A DNA stretch of 64,000 bases from Diplonema papillatum (GCA_030068145.1 JAPJBO010000417.1:62001-126000); one strand, 5' to 3'; shown: positions 52,191 to 64,000, counted from the first letter of the stretch. The notes: a model not told the origin generated them from the sequence alone. A program made the numbers and translations.

Positions 52191-55100
52191 CTGCCATCCG
52201 GGGCAGCAAACCTGGTCGGAGGGGGAAGAGAGGAGGACGAAGCGAGAGATTTTACTCAGAATTTCCGGTGGATTGAACAGACCACGCGCAGGATGTGCGG
52301 GAGACTAGTGCAGGTCCCAGGCGATGGTAACTGCCAGTTTTCGGCTGTAGCGACGGGGTTCGGAGGAATTGATGCGGCAACCCTGAGAGAAAAGGTAGTA
52401 GCGAGCATAGAGGCAAACACCTCTCGATACTGGGACGCCATGGTCGGCGAAGAGTTGGAAACGTACCTGGCGAGAATGAGGCGACACGGGACGTACGGAG
52501 ATGAGGTGACGCTGTGCGCGGCAGCAGAGGTGTTGCACAGCAACATCTGGATACTAAACGCGAGCCGGCGCGACGTCTTACGACGATACAGCAGCGAAGG
52601 AGCGGACAGAACGATCGTAGTAACGTACCTGCCACAGCACTACGATTATCTGCTGCTCCCGCTGGCAACCATGCGAAAGCTAGAGGAGACGGCACAGGAT
52701 TCGTTGCCAATAGCGGAACTGTGCATCCGTCAAGATGCAGCACGACGGATCGAAAGAGCGCCGATGCCTCGCGGACAGGCCCAAGAAAGCAGGCGCGAAC
52801 AGGTGCGACTCCGGCCGCAACAGCGGACAAAGCACGGAAAGCCCGCGCAAGCGGACGGAAGTTCTACGGGACTGCCTGACAGGACAAGTGGGATACCACA
52901 CCAACAAAACGACGAGGTTGTAGTAGTCACCATCAACGTCACGTCCCTGGACACAGAAAAGTTGCTGGTGGTGGCGCTACTGGAAGCAGATGTCGTCGTA
53001 CTGCAGGAGACACGCGTGACGAAGGTAGAGAAGGCGTACATGAGCTCACTCCTCATGGCGTACGGATGGAATGTTCACTGGGGTGAAGACGTGGCGATGG
53101 TGGAAGGAAGAGACGGGAGAATGCAGAGGAAGCCCGGTGGGGTGGCAGTTATGACCAGACAACACCTTGTAGCACAGCGCATACCACCGACGGAACAATC
53201 GGTGTTTGATTCAACCCGTCTCGTACATGTAGCCATAGCCCTGCGTGACGGGAAAACGGCCTTGCATGTGTTTTCACTGTACGGGCAAAGCGGGAGTAGC
53301 ATGCAGGTGCAACGGGAAAGAGAGGTGCTGCTGTCAGAGGTGCTGGGCATAGCGGCGGGGCTCGGACAAGTGCCAACACTGGTAATTGGTGACTACAACT
53401 GCAACACAGAGACGAGTCCTGTGCTGGCTGCGGCGTGTCGATCTGGGAGATGGGCGGATGCCGCAGCAGCTTATGCGGTAGGCCGAGGTGAAGAACCGCC
53501 GTGCACTTGCTGGGCGCCGAATGCGACGCACGGCAGTAGAATTGATCTATGCCTCGCGAACGTCTGTGCGGCACCAGCCATTTGCAAAGTCTTCACGGTA
53601 GCAAAAGAAGACAGTCAGTTCTACACACATGCACCGATGTATGTGACACTGCGACAGCAAACGTTCCGAGAGCGCCACAAGCGCGCTATCCTCCCGGCCG
53701 CGTTCCCCCGGGAATGCCCTAAGCTCAGCTTGGAGAAGAAGAGCGAGTTAACAACATTCGCCGCGGAAGCTCGAGAGGCCCGTAGGGGAGGGGCAAGCTT
53801 AAGACAGCTGTCGCAGCAAGCAGAGGATTACCTCATGATGTTGCACAGAGACGGGCTAGCGTTACCAACAAAATCATACGCGGGACGTGGAAACGAAGTT
53901 GGCAGCTACTCGCGGTTGACGACTAGATATCAGCACATGTCAACGAGGGGCGCGTCCACGAGGCAAACGCGAGCACGGGACGAGCTGTTGGGGCATCTGC
54001 GGATGCTAGTGCGAGCGGGTCAAGAACGTTTAAGTGCAGAAGTGCCGTATCCCCTAACAAGACAGGAGGAGAGGGCGAGAGAAGCCGCACGAAGGAGAGT
54101 CAAGAAAGGCCACATCCCGGCAGCAGTGGCTGACATTGTGATGACGGGTGATCTTTCCGAGTTGCAGGCGCTCCAGAGCGCCTTGTCGAGCTTGGAGGGG
54201 TCTCAGAAGGCAGCATTCGCCGCTATCAGACGGCACAGGAAGGCGCAGTGGGCCCACAAGATGCAGGAAGCATGGGCACATGGGAAGGGCCTGATCTTCG
54301 ACTACATCGCGGACAGGTATTCGTCGCCGCTGACCTTCATGCGGCGGGGCGACAAATCCCTGACGGCGAATGCGACGGAAATAGACGAGATCCTACGGAG
54401 CGAGGAAGCGTGGGGGGGTATCTTCCACCGGTACGCAACGCAAGAGGAGCCGTGTTGGGACCGATTTGTACGAATGTACGATCCGATCTTCCCGGAAAGA
54501 GCCGTGATGGAGTGCGCCCCAATTACGGTAGGCGACATGAGGGCGGTACTAGCAAAGATGAGAAAGTCAGCATCGGCTGGAATGCATGGGTGGAGAATCC
54601 ACGAGTTACAACAACTGCCGGACCCGATACTGGAGGGTTTTGCGCAGGTGCTCAACAGCGTGGAAGAGGAGGGCGAGTGGCCGGAGGAGCTGATGCACGC
54701 ACTCGTGTCGTTGATACCCAAGCCAAAAAGCACCGGGGACCCACTATCCCAGCGACCGATTTCGGTAACACCGGTCCTTTACAGGATATGGGCTGCAATC
54801 AGAGCCAAGGAGGCGCAAAGCTGGATGGACAAGCTGGCACCAGAGGGGCTCCATGGATGCCGGCCTGGACACAGTACTGAGGACTTGTTCTGGCACCTGG
54901 CCGCCGAGATCGAGGAAGCCCAGCTCACCGGGAACCCCCTACATGGGATAGCATTCGATTTCAAAAAATGCTTCGACTCCGTTCCTATCGACATTACGTT
55001 GAGACTGGCAAAAAAGTTGGGGTTTAACCGAAAGGTACTTCGGGCATTGAAGGCCGCGTACCAGCACATGAAGCGCCACTTTAAGGTTAATGGGACGGTC

Positions 55101-56744
55101 GGGGTGGGCTTCATACCCACCAACGGCATAATGCAGGGATGTGCAATCAGCGTAGTCCTAATCGGACTGTTGATAAGCGTGTGGATGAGGCACGTGAGCC
55201 AGGAGGGCAAACCTCGGTCGTACGTAGATGATATCACGGCCACAGCCAGAGGAGCGAGCCAGTTGCAGACCATTGCAAACAAGACGGTGGTATTCGCAGC
55301 ACTGACGGGCTTGTGGATTTGTCTCGTGAAGTCGCACTCATTTGGAACGACGCGGAGTCAGCCGGCAGTCGAGATCATGACTTGGCAGGGCGCAAATGCT
55401 TTCGTGTCCCACGACCCTCCACGGTTTTATGAACGGACCGACAGTTTTGATTGTCTAGGAGTGATGTTGCACGCGTTAGGACACGGGCACCAGCTGTCGA
55501 GCAGAATTCAAAAGCGCAGGGAAGGGGCGATCCTGAACCTACAACGAGTAAAAAGGATCCCGGTACCTGCTTCGGCGCGTGAGGAGTTGGCATCGATGAC
55601 GGCGTGCGCGAAGACGTTCTATGGGGTGTCTGTCATGCCGTTGAGCAACCGAACGTCCTACACATTGCGCCAGTCAATCATGACGGCGCTGTGGACCGGA
55701 CCAAGCCGACGGGCAGTTGAGATGGTATTGCAAGTGCTACACCACGGGCATCGGGTGGATCCCAGCACAGCGCCGGCTTACCTGCGGGTTAAAGCCTGGG
55801 TCAGGCAGATGCAAAAGTGGCGGTGGGTCAGGACGCTGGCAGAGACGGCTTGGGAGAAAAAAGAGACCTTGCCAGCTGGGTCTCCGCACGGTCTAATGCG
55901 GGACGCCCTGAAGCAAGCCGAGTGGGTGTGGACGAGTTCGTCAACAATCGAGTACACCAACGAGATCGGGCAGCAGGTCACTTACCGAGTGAGCGAAGCG
56001 ACGGGGAAGCAGACGGAGATTATGTTGCATGACCTGCGCCAAGCATTGCGACGCCAGCAAATGACAGGCATGTGTATCCGACGGGAAGATCTAAGGGGAT
56101 GTGCGCATGGGGTGGATGGAAGCGTCACACGGCATCTCCTGGACGAGCCGGACAACAACCTCACTGGGTACCAGCGAGGCATCTTACGGTCAATAATCGC
56201 AGGGGCGGTAGCAACGACAGGCCGGACGGGGCGTACTGGGTCGTGTCCGTACTGCAACAAGGAAGAGAGAGAGACGGTTACGCATTTGTGGTGGGAGTGC
56301 GAAGCTTGGAAGAATGTACGCAAAGAACACAGTATGGACACCGTCAACCGAACAGCATGGCCAAACTGTCTGAGCCTGTGTGGTGTTGCACCTCTGTACA
56401 AACATGGCACAGACCCAGCACAGCAACCAATACCGCTGGACCATCAACAGGCCTGTCTGTTCGTAGGTAAACTGCAGAGGTTCTTCCTGGCTGTGTTGCG
56501 CGAAAGGCAGATAAGAGATGACAGAGAGCAAGAGACATCTCGTCATCATCGCCTGTCCTTGTACCCATGGGGATGGAGGGCGACGAATCCGAGAAGAGTC
56601 AGCGTCCCTGTAATTGACGCAAGAACGGTTGGGATGCAGTGGAAGCACGGCGAGGAGTTGTGGAAATGGTGGATGGGCAAGCTGCGGTGGGCGGACATCG
56701 GTTCAGAGCATGCCGTGACGTTCAGAGTTAGCCATCGACTTTGA
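52191..56744 (+). CDS. LINE-B ORF2: OTU protease, endonuclease, RT
   Basis: The first ATG is at 52293 (1483 residues); the frame is open back to the ORF1 TGA. Residues ~5-125 form an OTU-type cysteine protease: PGDGNCQFSA with the catalytic Cys, TYGDEVTLCAAAEVL, and QHYDYLLL with the likely catalytic His. APE endonuclease ~205-460: VVTINVTSLD, VVLQETRVT, LVIGDYNCNTE, SRIDLCLAN and THAPMYVTL. RT ~745-1010: AFDFKKCFDSVP (~886), NGIMQGCAISVVLI, RSYVDDITA (~975). A C-x2-C-x8-H-x4-C cluster is near 1318. The frame is lost near 56730, just before RNase H. Confidence 0.85.
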   Translation: MPSGAANLVGGGREEDEARDFTQNFRWIEQTTRRMCGRLVQVPGDGNCQFSAVATGFGGIDAATLREKVVASIEANTSRYWDAMVGEELETYLARMRRHGTYGDEVTLCAAAEVLHSNIWILNASRRDVLRRYSSEGADRTIVVTYLPQHYDYLLLPLATMRKLEETAQDSLPIAELCIRQDAARRIERAPMPRGQAQESRREQVRLRPQQRTKHGKPAQADGSSTGLPDRTSGIPHQQNDEVVVVTINVTSLDTEKLLVVALLEADVVVLQETRVTKVEKAYMSSLLMAYGWNVHWGEDVAMVEGRDGRMQRKPGGVAVMTRQHLVAQRIPPTEQSVFDSTRLVHVAIALRDGKTALHVFSLYGQSGSSMQVQREREVLLSEVLGIAAGLGQVPTLVIGDYNCNTETSPVLAAACRSGRWADAAAAYAVGRGEEPPCTCWAPNATHGSRIDLCLANVCAAPAICKVFTVAKEDSQFYTHAPMYVTLRQQTFRERHKRAILPAAFPRECPKLSLEKKSELTTFAAEAREARRGGASLRQLSQQAEDYLMMLHRDGLALPTKSYAGRGNEVGSYSRLTTRYQHMSTRGASTRQTRARDELLGHLRMLVRAGQERLSAEVPYPLTRQEERAREAARRRVKKGHIPAAVADIVMTGDLSELQALQSALSSLEGSQKAAFAAIRRHRKAQWAHKMQEAWAHGKGLIFDYIADRYSSPLTFMRRGDKSLTANATEIDEILRSEEAWGGIFHRYATQEEPCWDRFVRMYDPIFPERAVMECAPITVGDMRAVLAKMRKSASAGMHGWRIHELQQLPDPILEGFAQVLNSVEEEGEWPEELMHALVSLIPKPKSTGDPLSQRPISVTPVLYRIWAAIRAKEAQSWMDKLAPEGLHGCRPGHSTEDLFWHLAAEIEEAQLTGNPLHGIAFDFKKCFDSVPIDITLRLAKKLGFNRKVLRALKAAYQHMKRHFKVNGTVGVGFIPTNGIMQGCAISVVLIGLLISVWMRHVSQEGKPRSYVDDITATARGASQLQTIANKTVVFAALTGLWICLVKSHSFGTTRSQPAVEIMTWQGANAFVSHDPPRFYERTDSFDCLGVMLHALGHGHQLSSRIQKRREGAILNLQRVKRIPVPASAREELASMTACAKTFYGVSVMPLSNRTSYTLRQSIMTALWTGPSRRAVEMVLQVLHHGHRVDPSTAPAYLRVKAWVRQMQKWRWVRTLAETAWEKKETLPAGSPHGLMRDALKQAEWVWTSSSTIEYTNEIGQQVTYRVSEATGKQTEIMLHDLRQALRRQQMTGMCIRREDLRGCAHGVDGSVTRHLLDEPDNNLTGYQRGILRSIIAGAVATTGRTGRTGSCPYCNKEERETVTHLWWECEAWKNVRKEHSMDTVNRTAWPNCLSLCGVAPLYKHGTDPAQQPIPLDHQQACLFVGKLQRFFLAVLRERQIRDDREQETSRHHRLSLYPWGWRATNPRRVSVPVIDARTVGMQWKHGEELWKWWMGKLRWADIGSEHAVTFRVSHRL

Positions 56745-57603
56745 ACTCACAACAGGTGTCCGTCTGCCCGACGCACAAAGTCGACGCATTCAGCCTCCAA
56801 GAACCGCAACCAGCAAAACAACCGCTGCCCGTGCCGTTCTCCCTCCCAGTCATGAAGCTTCCGCAGGCCTGTGGATGTACTTCGACGGCGGTTCGAGGCA
56901 GAACGGAACCGCGTTGGCGGTGGCGGGAGCCGGAGCCGTCGTGTATCGAGATGGTGTGAAGGTGGCGGAGGCCATTATCCCCTTGGGGCGTACCACCAAC
57001 AATGTGGCCGAATACAACGGCCTAATTGCTGGACTACGGTTACTCAGGGAGCAGCCGCAGGATGTGGAAGGGCCGGCAAAAGTCAGGGGCGATTCGAAGA
57101 TCGTGATCGGTGCAGTGAACGGGACAGCAGTTTGCAAACCCCACCTGTGGCCGTATTACTTGCAAGCGACAGTGGGCATCGGAGGATTAACACCGCGGTT
57201 CGACTTCAATATTGAGCATGTGCCGCGAAAAAGGAATGTCGACGCCGACGCGTTAAGCAACGCGGCAATGGACATGGTCCAGGCAGAGACAGGCGCACAG
57301 GAGCAGACGGTAAGAGCGCAATATGAGGAATACAAATTCAGTGCTCTGGCAAAGAGCCAATCCCTCCGAGAAGTCACCAGTGTAGTAGCGCGGATTTGTG
57401 GCGTGAAATGGCATCACGGGCGCGTCGCAAATGTAACCAGCGTCACAGCACTGGGCGGAGGGGTCATGCAGGGCTTCCCCCGGATACATGTTGCAGCCAG
57501 CGGCACACGGCGCACGAAGCGGGGAACCATTGTCAAACAAAGACAGTTTCGGACAGCGCGTGGTCATCACGAGCAGCAAGAAGGAGCGTCAGCTGTGACG
57601 TGA
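56732..57603 (+). CDS. LINE-B RNase H
   Basis: Homology with LINE-C resumes here in a new frame (ELAIDFELTTGVRLPDAQ), so one frameshift separates it from ORF2; a -1/+1 recoding site cannot be excluded. The first ATG, at 56875, starts directly at the domain: MYFDGGSRQNG, NNVAEYNGLIAGL, VRGDSKIVIGAV and NVDADALSNAAMD. It ends EGASAVT, the same ending found before (AC)n in LINE-A. A 57-nt tail then leads to (CA)n. Confidence 0.8.
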
Positions 57604-57658
57604 GGAAGCCAACGGCCTGGGCCATACTCCGCAACAGGGGTTACCCATACATGAATTC

Positions 57659-57796
<138 letters not shown>

Positions 57797-57838
57797 GGGG
57801 AAAACCATAACGCACTCAACACATACTCAAACGGTAAA

Positions 57839-59074
57839 ATGACTACGAACAACCTCCACGCGGTCCCCCTGGGGCCCGAGGGAATACCCTCGGGCAGCGA
57901 AAGGTTCGAAGCCGAAGTGCGTGTGGTGCACCTACCCGAAACCCGTGCATACACTCTGCGTCTTGAGACGTTGAAGGGGCGGGTAGGTGCGTACGAGCGC
58001 CTGGTCGAGCAGCTTGGGTGGGCTGGGGCCAGAGTGCGGATCAAGAAGGGAGTCGCGCACATCGAGGCGACGGAGCCACCACCAGTTGCCAAGGTGCGCG
58101 TTGGCGAGGAGGAAGGCGAAATCGTCGACGTCGAGGCGCGCGACCGGGCCCGGCAAGAGGCGCACCGACAGGAGCGCATCCAGCGAACCCGCCAAGAGGT
58201 GGACAGCCTCGCCGCTGCAGGACCACCGAAACGCCTGCCGGACAACGGGGCCCCCAGGGGACCCACGTACTCCAAGCCCGAGTTCCTCGCCGAGTTCGGG
58301 AAGAAGAAGGGGGAAGACGAGTGGCGCTGGGCGCTCAAAGCGCATGAAGAAGTGCGGAAGAGGCAGCTGACGAGACTGCGGGAGCAGCTGAAGGAGCTGT
58401 CCCCGACGGACGACGCGGAGATGCGAGAAGAGAGGCGCGAGCAGGGGAACCAGGACGAGACGGCAGCGGCCTGGGAAGCCTGGGCGCAGCAGCAGAGCAG
58501 GCAGCGAGAGGCCTGGCAGAAGGAGCGAACTGCCGCGCGAGAGGCTTGGGAGGGCGCGTTCGAAAAGCGCTTCCGAAGCTGGGCTGACGCCCAGACGCAG
58601 ATAGCCACCAAGCGCGAAGACAACGCCTACACGCGCCAGATAGGGTGGATGGCGGAGACGGAGCAGAAGCTGGACCGTATTACGCAGGAGATGTGCGCCA
58701 GAATCGACTCAGCGCTTGGGAGAATTGCACAGGTCGCACAGCAATCTGCCGCCGCAGGCGTGCCCGCGCGGACAGACGAGCCCGTACCTGCAATCCAACC
58801 GACTCCACCCCCTGCCGAGCCGCCGGTACCTTTAGCCGAAAACGCCGCGCAGGAGCCCCTCCCGGCCCAGCCCCTCACCACAGCTTCCAAGAAAGGGAAG
58901 AAAGCTAAGAAGGAGGCTGACGAAAAGGAGCTGGCCGAGCAGTTGAAGCAGCTCAACGAAGCTACAAAGAGACCGGTCGCCGGAAAGGCGAAGGGCGGGA
59001 AAGGCGGGGGTAAGCAGCAGCTCCTGACTGACATGGTGTCAACCAACCGCTACAGCCCCATCGATAAAAAGTAG
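57839..59074 (+). CDS. LINE-C ORF1 protein
   Basis: 411 residues, MTTNNLHAVPLGPEGIP at the start, matching LINE-B ORF1 in the leader and first codons. Residues ~20-85 form a small fold (RVVHLPETRAYTLRLETLKG...GARVRIKKGVAHIEA). Long charged helices follow (RARQEAHRQERIQRTRQE; EDEWRWALKAHEEVRKRQ), then a Pro-rich linker and a Lys-rich end (KKGKKAKKEADEKELAEQL). Predicted job: RNA binding and multimer formation. Stop is TAG, followed by GGGG. Confidence 0.8.
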   Translation: MTTNNLHAVPLGPEGIPSGSERFEAEVRVVHLPETRAYTLRLETLKGRVGAYERLVEQLGWAGARVRIKKGVAHIEATEPPPVAKVRVGEEEGEIVDVEARDRARQEAHRQERIQRTRQEVDSLAAAGPPKRLPDNGAPRGPTYSKPEFLAEFGKKKGEDEWRWALKAHEEVRKRQLTRLREQLKELSPTDDAEMREERREQGNQDETAAAWEAWAQQQSRQREAWQKERTAAREAWEGAFEKRFRSWADAQTQIATKREDNAYTRQIGWMAETEQKLDRITQEMCARIDSALGRIAQVAQQSAAAGVPARTDEPVPAIQPTPPPAEPPVPLAENAAQEPLPAQPLTTASKKGKKAKKEADEKELAEQLKQLNEATKRPVAGKAKGGKGGGKQQLLTDMVSTNRYSPIDKK

Positions 59075-62000
59075 GGGGCTGGGCGTGCCGGACAAGAACT
59101 GACACCAAGCAAGGAAAACGTGTCAACTGGCGCTGTCCGGTGCGCCAACCCTACTACTGGCAAGCGAAATCGACGAGGGGAGGAAGTCAAGAGTGTAAAC
59201 CAGTCAACCGCCGTGAATCAACCGACGCCAGCTGAAAGCGGCGACACGGAACTCGACAGGGCGGCTGCGATCTTGCGCGCGAAGCGGATACCGGTTGAGA
59301 AAGATGGTAACTGCCAATTTGCCGCGCTGCTGCGAAGTAGTAAGCTGAGTCTTTCGGCTACTTCCCTAAGGCAGAAGGTAACCTGGCAGCTGCGACACCA
59401 CCCGCCTTCGGCGTTCCTCCCTACTGATTCGTCTCTATCTGAGTATCTTTCCACCGTAGCGCGGGACGGACACTACGGTGACCACCTCACGTTGCAAGCC
59501 GCAGCAGAAGTGCTGAAGGCAACTGTGTGGGTACTATCAACAACGAATTTGGCGCACCTCAGGTGCGAAGGAAGAGCTGGTAATTCGTCACGCATCATCA
59601 CCGTGACGTACCGGCCGCAGCACTATGACGCGTTGCACGTACCGCATGAAACTCTGCAGCTGCTGTCGACCCTCGGCCCCGAGGTGTCACAGCTTCCCCT
59701 GAGTGAGATAGCAGCAGACAGTAAACCCAGACTCTCAGCCCGGAATACGATAGCGCCCCCTGGTCGCACGATAGTGCTAGCAACGGCAAACGTGGGTTCC
59801 ATAAATGCGAGAAGTCGGACAGTGGCGACCCTCCCGGCGGACATCGTCGCTCTGCAAGAGACCAGGGCGGGCCCAGAGACAAAAAGGACATGCGGGCTGT
59901 TTCTTGCGGCATACGGATGGGACTGTCACTGGGGCGAAGACGTGCCTGTTGTTGTGGGTGCGAACGGTATAGGACAACGGGTGCCAGGAGGCGCAGCTGT
60001 CGCCACCCGCGGCATGGTGGCTAGTGTCTCCCAGCCCACAACAGAGTTGGAGAGAGAGTTGGCGAGGAGTACACGAGTCGCGCACGCGGTGGTGGCAACG
60101 GGAAATGCGCGTATGGTGCTGCACGTGATATCGGTGTATGCACCCGTAGGCAGGGAGGCGGCGGTGGTACGGGATCGGGAGAAGCTCATTGCAGATGTTT
60201 TCGAAATGGCGGCAGGACTCGGGCAGGTACCGATAGCTGTCATGGGTGACTTCAACACGCCGGCAGAGGAAAGCATGTCCCTGACCACAGCCTGCCAAAG
60301 TGGATGGGTCGATGCGGCGTCAGCGGCTGCGCGAGCGGGGTCACAGGACGCACCGCCCACCTGCTGGGCGGCGGCGGCGGGCTCCCGAATAGACATGTGC
60401 TTCCTGAACGCAGTAGCAGCACAGACCGTGGTGACCGTCCAAACCGCGAAAGCGGGAGAGTATGACATACCGACCCACTGCCCAATCTTTGTCACACTCA
60501 ACATACCGGCTTTCACGCCGCCCAAACGCAACCACCGGATACCCGCCCCTTTCCCGAGGAGAGTGCCAGTGCAGACGCAGGAGCAGAAGCAGAGCATGCT
60601 AGCGTCGGCCTTGCGTCGAAAGCGAACGGAAAGTGGGGCGGACGGGGCGTTGAGGAATGCGTCTGAAGTGGCGGAGGCGTACCTGATTGATTTGCACCGA
60701 GAGAACCTCGAACCAGGGTCGACTGCTTACCGGGGTAGAGCCGGCGGCTACCGCACACGGGAGGCGCACGCATCTGCGAGGCAGGCATGCACGACGCGAG
60801 GAGCTATGAATTGGTCCACGAAGCAACGCGATAGAGTTCTTGGAATGCTACGCTCAGTGGTCGCGGAGGCAAGGCAGAGGCTCGGTAGCGGACAAGTGGG
60901 TGCGATGACGGTAGCAGAACGCAACGCACGAAACGCGTTGCGGAGAAGAAATGTGGAAGAGTTCTTACCGCAGCTCACGCACTTCGGAAGCAGCGATGAG
61001 TTGCAGGAACTCGTGGCGGCGGTAGAGAGGCTGGAAGGATCCCAACGTGAAGCGATTGCCGCGCTGAAGACGCAGCGCTCACGCCTCTGGAAGGATCGAA
61101 TGCAGAAGGCTTGGAGTGGCCCAGAAAAAGGCGATATATATCGGTTTCTAGCTGGACAGCAAGGGATCCCAACGGCATTTCTGCGACGACAGGATGGCAC
61201 CTTAACCGCGTGCCCGACGGAGATCGATGAGATGCTGAGAGGGCCCGGCGCCTGGGGAGGTATATTTCAAAAGTATGCGGACCAACCGGAGCCAGAGTGG
61301 GAGGCATTCAAGTCGCAGTACGCACGGTATCTACCCGCGCCGCATGCGATGGAATGCGAGCCCATCAGTGCTGCTGATGTGGACGCGGCACTCAAGAAGA
61401 TGAAAAAGACATCGTCCCCCGGACTACATGGATGGCGCGTGCACGAGCTACGACAACTCCCCTCGGAAATCCTACAACTCATGGCAGATGCCATGAACGC
61501 AGTGGAAAGCGAGGGACGATGGCCGGAACAGCTAATGCATGCGATCATTCACCTGCTTCCGAAGCCCGAAAGCAACGGGGACCCCTTGTCGCAACGACCG
61601 ATTTCGATAACGCCTGTCCTGTACCGGATATGGGCAGCCGTAAGGGCGAAGGCAGCACTCGCGTGGATGGACGAGATTGCGCCGAGCGGCCTGCATGGAT
61701 GTCGGAAGGAACATGGAACAGACGACCTGGTATGGCACTTGGCAGCGCTTATCGAAGAGGCGCACCTAACGGGAGAGCCACTCTTTGGCCTAGCGCTGGA
61801 CTTCCAAAAGTGCTTTGACTCGGTACCGATCGAAGTAGCCTTTAAGCTGGCCGAGGAGCTGGGGTTTAACGAGGTTGTACTGCGGACTCTGAGGGCAGCC
61901 TACACCAACATGCGGCGTCACTTCCGGGTGGGAGCAACGGTTGGAGAAGGCTTCGTGCCTACGAACGGGATAATGCAGGGATGCCCGCTGAGTGTCATCC

Positions 62001-64000
62001 TAATTAACGTCATCATCAGTGTCTGGATGCGACACGTAGCGGACATCGAAGCGGCGATTCCGCTATCGTACGTCGATGACGTGTATGCAATGCTGAAGAC
62101 GTTTGCCGATTTAGAGGAGGCAGCCAGGCGGTCAGGAATGTTCGCCGGGCTGACCGGGATGAAAGTCTGCACGCAGAAAAAGTCGCATTTTTTCACGACG
62201 GCGTCGGACACCCCGCAAACCCTTGATTATGCGGAAAGCGACGGCACAGCAGTGAACAACGGGCGACAAGAAGGTATACAAAGGCGGGTGACATTCGACG
62301 TTCTCGGCGTGATGCTAACCACAGAGAAGGTGCCACCGGGGGAGGTAATTCGGCCGTCGAAACGGATTGTGGAGAGGAACTCCGAAGCTGAGCGGGTGCT
62401 GAAAAGGGCAGCTTGCCTCCCGCTGCCAGGCGAAGCGAAGGACCTCGTGGTCAGCATGTCAGCGGGAGCTAAACGGTACTACGGTGCAGCAGTATCGGGA
62501 ATGACGAAGCGGGACAGCGTGCGCCTGAGAAGATTGTTCACGGAGGCGATGTGGACTGGGCCGCCGCGCCGAGCTCAAGAGGCGGTCCTACATATCCTAC
62601 ATCATGGGCACCGACTCGACCCGGTAGTTGTGCCGGCATACAGAAGAATCACCACCTGGGCAGTGCAACTCAAGAAGTGGGAGTCCGCGAGATCTCTGTC
62701 ACAGACAGCGTGGGAGCACAGCGACTCGCTTGCGACATTGCATGGACCTTTCGCCTTCTTCAAAGAAGCGCTAGACGGACTCGGGTGGCGATGGGTGGCA
62801 CCAACCAGCATCGCCTACACGAACGAAGCCGGAGACGAGGTAGTGCATGATGCAGCGGCACAGGACAACACGAAGCTTCTACAGCACGACCTGCGATACG
62901 CTTTGAGACTACGCGAAATGGCTCAGCTCGCGGCAAGGCGGGGAGGAGACTTCGGGGGAGTGCGGGACGGGGTGGATTACCAGACAACCCGGCACCTGCT
63001 GGAGATGCACGATTCCCCACTCACCGCGTATCAAGCCGGCATGCTGAAATCAGTGATTGTGGGAGCCACGCCGGCGGCTGGACGAACAGGGGCCGGTGAA
63101 GAAAGCTGTCTATACTGCAATACGGAGGAACGAGAAACGGTGGATCACCTTTTCTGGAGCTGCCCCGCTTGGGAGCACTTGCGCGCGAAGTACGAAGACA
63201 TAAGGACCATGCAGGTAAACTGGCCCCCGTGTCTGCGCTTGTGCGGGATAGCCCCAGCCCCTCAGGTAGACGAAAGCACCTCCGTGCTGCCGGCAGAAAA
63301 GGAGAAAAGGCGGCATGTAGTGAAGCGACTGCAACTGTTCTTTGTCGAAGTGCTGAGGGAACGCCAGGGTGCCGACGGCCTGCTCGACAGGTCAGCCCGG
63401 CATCACAGGACAGAGAGCTACCCGCGAGGCTGGAGACCAACTGAACCCTGCCGACTCGCAGTCCCTTTCATTGCGCCATCCGCCGTGACAACGAAATGGA
63501 AATACGGACGGGAAATGTGGATGGCGTTCACCGACTGGCTGCGGCAGGTGAAATGGGCACCCCCGGGACACGACGAGCTGGGCATCAGCTTCATCGAGTT
63601 AGCTGTAGAGTTCGAAATGCACACCGGACAGCGGCTCCCTGACCTCAAAAGCAGGTACTATACAGCAGTACCTCAAGCACAGACAGGCAAGGTGACAGCA
63701 GCTCGCACAACGCTAGCGGATGGGGAAATGGGCGACAGCAGGTTGCTTGTGTGCTTCGATGGTGGGGCGAGAGCGAACGGAACCGCCTTCGCCGTTGCTG
63801 GCGCAGGGGCGGTAATGTACCGAGACGGCGTCAAGGTGTCGGAAGTAATCCTGCCGCTGCCCACCGTGCGCAGCAATAACGTGGCAGAGTATGAAGCGGT
63901 GCTAGCGGGCCTGCATCTGCTGAACGAAGCGAACGATGCGGACGGCACGCAGTGTACGGTGCGGGGGGACTCGGCACTGGTAGTGGGGCAGCTTTTGCGA
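59075..64000 (+). CDS. LINE-C ORF2: OTU, endonuclease, RT, RNase H (3' end outside window)
   Basis: 1642 codons are open from the codon after the ORF1 TAG to the window end, in the ORF1 frame. There is no ATG before the first two domains; the first is near 60013. OTU (59279-59640): VEKDGNCQFAAL, HYGDHLTLQAAAEVL, PQHYDALH. APE endonuclease (59764-60505): TANVGSINARS, VALQETRAG, VISVYAPVG, VMGDFNTPAE, SRIDMCFLN, DIPTHCPIF. RT (about 61330-62210): LDFQKCFDSVP, NGIMQGCPLSVILI, SYVDDVYAM (active site ~62068). A C-x2-C-x8-H-x4-C cluster is at 63111. RNase H from 63740: CFDGGARANG, VAEYEAVLAGL, RGDSALVVG. Likely expressed by read-through from ORF1. Confidence 0.88.

Overview
The window is nuclear DNA of a protist and is almost entirely mobile DNA. 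Long open frames without introns, GC-rich coding sequence, DIRS-type tyrosine-recombinase (YR) retroelements, LINEs with RNase H, a hAT-like transposon and long (AC)n arrays rule out a bacterium. A stray 3' piece of an 18S rRNA gene (34031-34160) carries the universal TTTGTACACACCGCCCGTC box. Its context, CCATTTG before the box and CGTCGTTG after it, recalls euglenozoan SSU rRNA. A euglenozoan (kinetoplastid, diplonemid or euglenid relative) is therefore my best guess, at moderate to low confidence.

Layout, left to right. 281-3812: a broken DIRS-like YR retroelement on the minus strand. 3.9-13.3 kb: gene-poor repeat land, with a very uniform 30-bp satellite (6.7-7.8 kb), a 14-bp minisatellite, (CT)n, two copies of a dispersed repeat with a tRNA-type B box, a 19-bp-stem hairpin and a YR fragment. 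13.6-19.2 kb: a hAT-like transposon with about 630-bp inverted repeats that contain pieces of its own transposase gene. 19.7-24.4 kb: a LINE (ORF1, then EN-RT-RNase H). 24.4-28.4 kb: a second, broken DIRS-like element. 29.2-33.4 kb: a small element-like ORF, then the only clear host-type gene, a secreted Thr/Pro-rich mucin-like protein broken up by a tandem duplication. 34.0 kb: the 18S fragment.

From 35.0 kb to the end, every element abuts an (AC)n array. In order: a 362-bp non-autonomous unit; a DIRS-like element that looks whole (35761-40100, minus); a LINE (minus, 40351-47715) holding a 3.3-kb foldback insertion; a second copy of the short unit; a chimeric LINE (48391-57660); and a LINE that runs off the window (57795-64000). 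The LINEs start GGGGGG directly after (CA)n and end directly at the next (CA)n, so (AC)n looks like the insertion target. The DIRS-like element and the short unit share a 38-nt folded 'cap' next to the array.

In three ORF1/ORF2 pairs of these LINEs, ORF2 follows ORF1 in the same frame across a single stop codon. Two of the three ORF2s have no ATG before their first domain. This suggests that ORF2 is made by stop-codon read-through. Two of the three ORF2s begin with an OTU-type cysteine-protease domain ahead of the endonuclease.
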